The notes beneath the pieces were generated by a model. It was given only the letters and a program-made list of their open reading frames with translations, ran no database searches and was not told where the DNA came from. A stretch of DNA of 64,000 bases, from the NCBI GenBank assembly GCA_024803745.1, contig JANJXV010000194.1:1054001-1118000 (forward strand). Direction: 5' to 3'. Positions 60,329 through 64,000 of this stretch are shown here, piece after piece. This stretch comes from Megascapheus bottae (lineage: Eukaryota; Chordata; Mammalia; Rodentia; Geomyidae). Position 1 is the stretch's first letter. Every line of letters starts with the position of its first letter. Made by a program: the position numbers and the translations under genes.

Positions 60329-61729
60329 ATCTGTTTTTCTTGTCTACGTTGAGGGAAAGGGGTATTTCACAAGATGCAGAAGCGAAGATTTCAGAAGCAA
60401 ATGCTGTGAGTGAATTAGCTCGTAAAAAGCATTTTTATTTTCTTTTATCTTTTTGCCAGGCTTGGGGCTTGAATTCAGGGCCTGAGCACTGTCCTCGGGT
60501 TTTCTCAAGTCTAGCCCTCTGCCACTTGAGCCACAGTGCCACATCTAGATTTTCATTCTATGTCGTACTGAGCAATCGAACCCAGATCTTCATGGATGCT
60601 AGGCAAGCACTCTACCACTATGCCAAACTCTCAACCCTGACATAGTAATTATAAAGTCATCATCATCATCATCATGATCATCATCATCATCATCATCATC
60701 ATATCCAAATATCCTTTCTCCTACAAAGAATGAACACTTAACTGTGTCTAATGCTTTTTTTTTAATTTCACTAATTCTTCTGTGTTTTTCCCTCTTGCAT
60801 TTTTTACACATGACAGCAAAGCTAATCATCAGGAAAAAATTGATTAGGATACAGAATCCTAATAATATCCTAGTAGATTGACGTCAAAAATATGTGCAAG
60901 ATGCCCTGTGTGTTTGACCTAGTGGGAGAGTCCTTGGCTACCAAGCAGTAAGCCTCAGGTTTGATTCCTCATTACCACATACATAGAAAACGCTGCAAGT
61001 GGTGCTGTGGCTCGGTGGGACAGCTAAAGCCTAAAGAAAGCCCAAGAACAATGTTCACACTCTGAGGTCAAGTCCCAAGACTAGCAAAAACAAAAAAAAT
61101 TCGACAAGGGGCAAAATGCAGGCAGAGAAGGCACTGTGAAGCAAATGTTTTGTAAAGGATGAGGGCAATATTGACCCTTAAGTTTGGATCTTACCTAAGA
61201 AAGGCTCCTTGAGCCTGAGACCAGACTGGTAGTTGGGCCTAGTGGAAGACATTGGGATTGGACAAATAAGGTGTGCTGTATACTACATCCACATGTATAT
61301 TGTGACATTGGAGGAGAGATTCAGCCTCCAGTATGTCTTTGGTGAGGTCTTTTGTGAGCAAGGATCTTTGGTCATTGGGCCCTGAAAGGTGACCCTGCCT
61401 CCCTCACAATGGAACAGAATATGGAACCCTGGTAACCAAGCCACTGTAACTAACAACCAGCTCAAGCCAGCTCACTTGGCCTGTGGCTCAGGAGGAAGAA
61501 AGATATTGCTGTGCTGTTGCCAAAGGTCAGGAAACTCGAGTCTCAGGCATGGAAGTTGTGGATGTCTTACTCGAAGATGTACATGCTAGATCATTGCCAA
61601 GCCACAAATCCAGTATAACAGAACTTTCTCTAAGAAGAAGGCCAGGAAAATCCAGGGCAACCAGATGAGGTAAATGTCTAAGAAGAAATGTATTTGACCC
61701 CATCATCCTCCCCACACACTACAACTTTC
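60329..61729 (+). repeat. Array spacer 4 (in copy 2)
   Basis: 1401 bp. By position it is the counterpart of spacer 1 (11095-12465). Its triplet repeat (60658-60702) has fifteen units, six CAT, one GAT and eight CAT, like the fifteen of spacer 3 and unlike the six of spacer 1. It also shares 'aacccagatcttc' with spacer 3. A minus ID-like SINE (about 60439-60640) and a plus ID-like SINE (about 60900-61090) are present. Confidence 0.88.
61503..61669 (+). pseudogene. RalGDS-like first exon, spacer 4 (start codon lost)
   Basis: The start codon is ATA at 61503-61505 where the other spacers have ATG. The rest (LLCCCQRSGNSSLRH, shared TAG, basic stretch, donor GAG|GTAAAT) is unchanged. Confidence 0.48.
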
Positions 61730-64000
61730 TTTTTTTTTCATTTTTTTATTGTAATTAGTAAAAGGGTTAGATGATATTTGCCAGATAGAAGGTGCATTAA
61801 TTCACATACATTGATACCCTTTCACATGTCTTGGTACCCATTTCCCTCCAACCCCACACCCCCCACCTGTCTTGGTTTTCCCCCCTTCCCTATCAAATTT
61901 CAAATATCCAAATACAAATAAATTCAATATATCAGATAACAAAGTGAGATACTATACCAATATGGGATAACCAAGGGACAGCAAGCGAGATGAGAGACAA
62001 CATAGTACATTAAGGACAACAATCATTCATTATATGGCTTTTGTGTCAATATCCTGGAGGTCGTTTCAATTAGCTTCACATTATATGGCCTTATATATGG
62101 CCTTTTGCTCTATTGACAATCTCTGCCAGTAGAGCCCAAGGTTTCTACTGATTATGACGAATGAGGGAAACCACTGAGCCTAAGTTCCTTTGAGTCTGGC
62201 TTACTTCACTTAATATGATTTGTTCTAAGTCTTTCCATTTCCTAACAAATGGGGCGATGTCATTCTTTCTGACAGCAGCATAGAATTCCATTGTGTACAA
62301 ATACCACAACTTGTTGATCCACTCATCAACTGAGGGACATCTGGGTTGGTTCCATATCTTTGCTATGGTGAATAGTGCTGCAATGAACATTGTTGTGCTA
62401 GTGGGTTTAGTATGCCCTTGTTTCTGGATTGTTGGGTAAATGCCAAGTACTGGAATTGCTGGGTCATAGGGGAGTTGTATGTTTAGCGTTTTGAGGCACT
62501 GCCGCACTGCTTTCCATAGTGGTTGAACGAGTTTGCACTCCCACCAACAGTGTAGTAGTGATCCCTCCTGACCACATCCCCTCCAGCATCTGTTGTCATT
62601 CGTTTTCCTGATCCTGGCCATTCTAACTGGAGTTAGGTGGAATCTTAGACTTGTTTTGATTTGCATTTCTTTTATGACCAGAGATGTTGAGCATTTCTTC
62701 ATGTGTCTATAGGCCATTTTTGTTTCTTCTTCAGAGAAGACTCTCTTTAAGTCTTTGGCCCATTTTGTAATGGGATGGGTGTTACTTTGGAGGTTAGTTT
62801 TGGAGTGATTCAATTTTTTGAGTTGTTGATATATTTTAGATATGAGGCCTTGTTCCGTTGTTTGGGTGGTGAAGATCTTCTCCCACTCTGTAGGCTTCCT
62901 GATTAGTTTACTAGCTATATCCGTTGCCATACAAAAGCTCTGCAGTTTAATGCAGTCCCACTTATCCAGCCTTTCTCTGATTTGTTGTGATTCTTGGTCC
63001 TTATTAAGAAAGTTTCGACCTGTACAAAGGAGGCCTAGTGTATCTCCTATTCCTTCCTGTAAACTTTTCAGTTTGTCAGCTTTTACCTCCACGTCTTTGA
63101 TTCATTTGGAGTTAATTCTAGTGCAAGGGGACAAAGAAGGATCCAACTTTAGTTTTCTGCAGGTGTTTAACCAGTTCTGCCAGCATAACTTGTTGAAGAG
63201 GCTATCTTTCTTCCATTCTATTTTTTTGGCTCCCTGGTCAAAGATTAGGTGGCCATAGGTCTGTGGTTTAATATCTGGGTCCTCAGTTCTACTCCATTGG
63301 ACTTCAGGCCTGTTCTTGTGCCAGTACCAAGCTGTTTTGAGAATTATAGCTCTGTAATAGAGCCTTAAGTTTGGAATTGAAATTCCTCCAGCGCTGTTCT
63401 TTCTGCTAAGAAGTGTTTTTGCTATACGGGGTCTTTTATTATTCCATATGAAATTTTGAATTGCCTCTTCTATGTCTTTAAAGAATGACATTGGGATGTT
63501 GATGGGTATTACATTGAATTTGTAGATAGCCCTTGGCAAGATTGTCATTTTCACAATGTTGATTCTTCCAATCCAGGAGCACGGGAGGTTTTTCCATTTC
63601 CTTAGTTCTGCTTTAATTTCCTTTTTTAGGGTTTTAATGTTTTCATCTAAACGGTCCTTTACATTCTTAGTTAAGCTAATTGCTAGGTACTTTATTTTCT
63701 TTGAGGCTATTGTGAAAGGATTTTCTTTCCTGATTATTGCCTCGTTCCTCTCAGTGTTGGCGTAAAGTAAGGCAGTTGATTTGTGAGGGTTGATTTTATG
63801 GCCTGCTACACTTCCAAAGCTTTGAATCAGCTCAAGGAGCTTGGGAGTAGAGTCTATAGGATTCTTTAAATACAGAATCATGTCATCTGCAAAGAGGGAT
63901 ACTTTTATTTCCTCTTTCCCTACTTGGATCCCCTTTATGCTTGCTTCTTGCCTTATTGCACTGCCTAGGAATTCTAGTACTATGTTAAAAAGGAGTGGAG
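61730..64000 (-). mobile_element. L1 B' (copy 2), cut by window end
   Basis: It holds the 3' UTR and ORF2 C-terminal half matching L1 B up to about 14737. The window ends inside the reverse-transcriptase region, so whether it is full length cannot be seen. Confidence 0.92.
62145..64000 (-). pseudogene. L1 B' ORF2 C-terminal part, dead
   Basis: Two open stretches, 63102-63881 (with ADDMILYL just upstream at the start) and 62145-63092 (with [13 protein letters not shown]), are separated by a private TGA near 63101 where L1 B has a Trp codon (tttgatTcatttgg against tttgatCcatttgg). It shares 'cctcagttctactcc' with L1 B, while C and D have 'ccgcagttctactcc', which supports B/B' orthology. Confidence 0.9.

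Noticed and set aside
60599..60829. Minus-strand frame with poly-Asp
   Set aside because: The Asp run is the CAT/ATG triplet repeat read antisense; the frame is not shared with the other spacers.

Overview
This is nuclear DNA from a mammal, almost certainly a rodent. There is no compact coding. The window is filled by LINE-1 (L1) copies, short SINEs and simple repeats around decayed vertebrate genes: a KRAB zinc-finger gene and a RalGDS-like Ras-family exchange factor. Many SINEs join an Alu/B1-like (7SL) head to an ID-like tRNA tail. That type is known from squirrel-, dormouse- and beaver/kangaroo-rat-related rodents and not from mice or rats; a geomyoid rodent (kangaroo rat or pocket mouse) is my best guess, by inference only.

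Layout. (1) 1-8955: a KRAB zinc-finger pseudogene on the minus strand (KRAB-A 6065-6190, KRAB-B 5213-5302, finger exon about 1110-3185) with L1 debris, SINEs and microsatellites. (2) 8955-29613: a tandem array with a period near 7.42 kb. Each period is one antisense full-length-type L1 (about 6.05 kb) plus a 1.37-1.40 kb spacer. The spacer carries what looks like the promoter side and first coding exon of a RalGDS-like gene on the plus strand. The array holds a 3'-truncated L1 (A), two full-length dead L1s (B, C) and a 5'-truncated L1 (D), separated by three spacers. (3) 29613-38750: old L1 tails and a dense run of SINEs. (4) 38760-49010: an L1-poor island with a RalGDS-like pseudogene on the minus strand. 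It includes one isolated, inverted, L1-free copy of the array spacer (41603-42955), followed downstream by Ras-exchanger-motif (REM) exons. Some unrecognised exon-like blocks lie nearby. (5) 49043-64000: a second copy of the window from base 1 onward, nearly identical by eye. It includes the whole KRAB pseudogene and the start of the L1/spacer array, and it runs off the window.

How it fits together. Every L1 that still covers the site carries the same disabling changes (split ORF1, an ORF1 nonsense codon, and in B and C the ORF2 nonsense codon, frameshift and altered endonuclease residue). The copies therefore multiplied as DNA, probably by unequal recombination between L1s flanking a RalGDS-like first exon, and not by retrotransposition. 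A private stop shared by L1 A and its counterpart A' shows that the array existed before the roughly 49-kb duplication. The two KRAB-A exons have each lost one different base from the usual 127-nt exon, so both copies are probably dead by independent routes. I see no intact protein-coding gene, RNA gene or CRISPR array.
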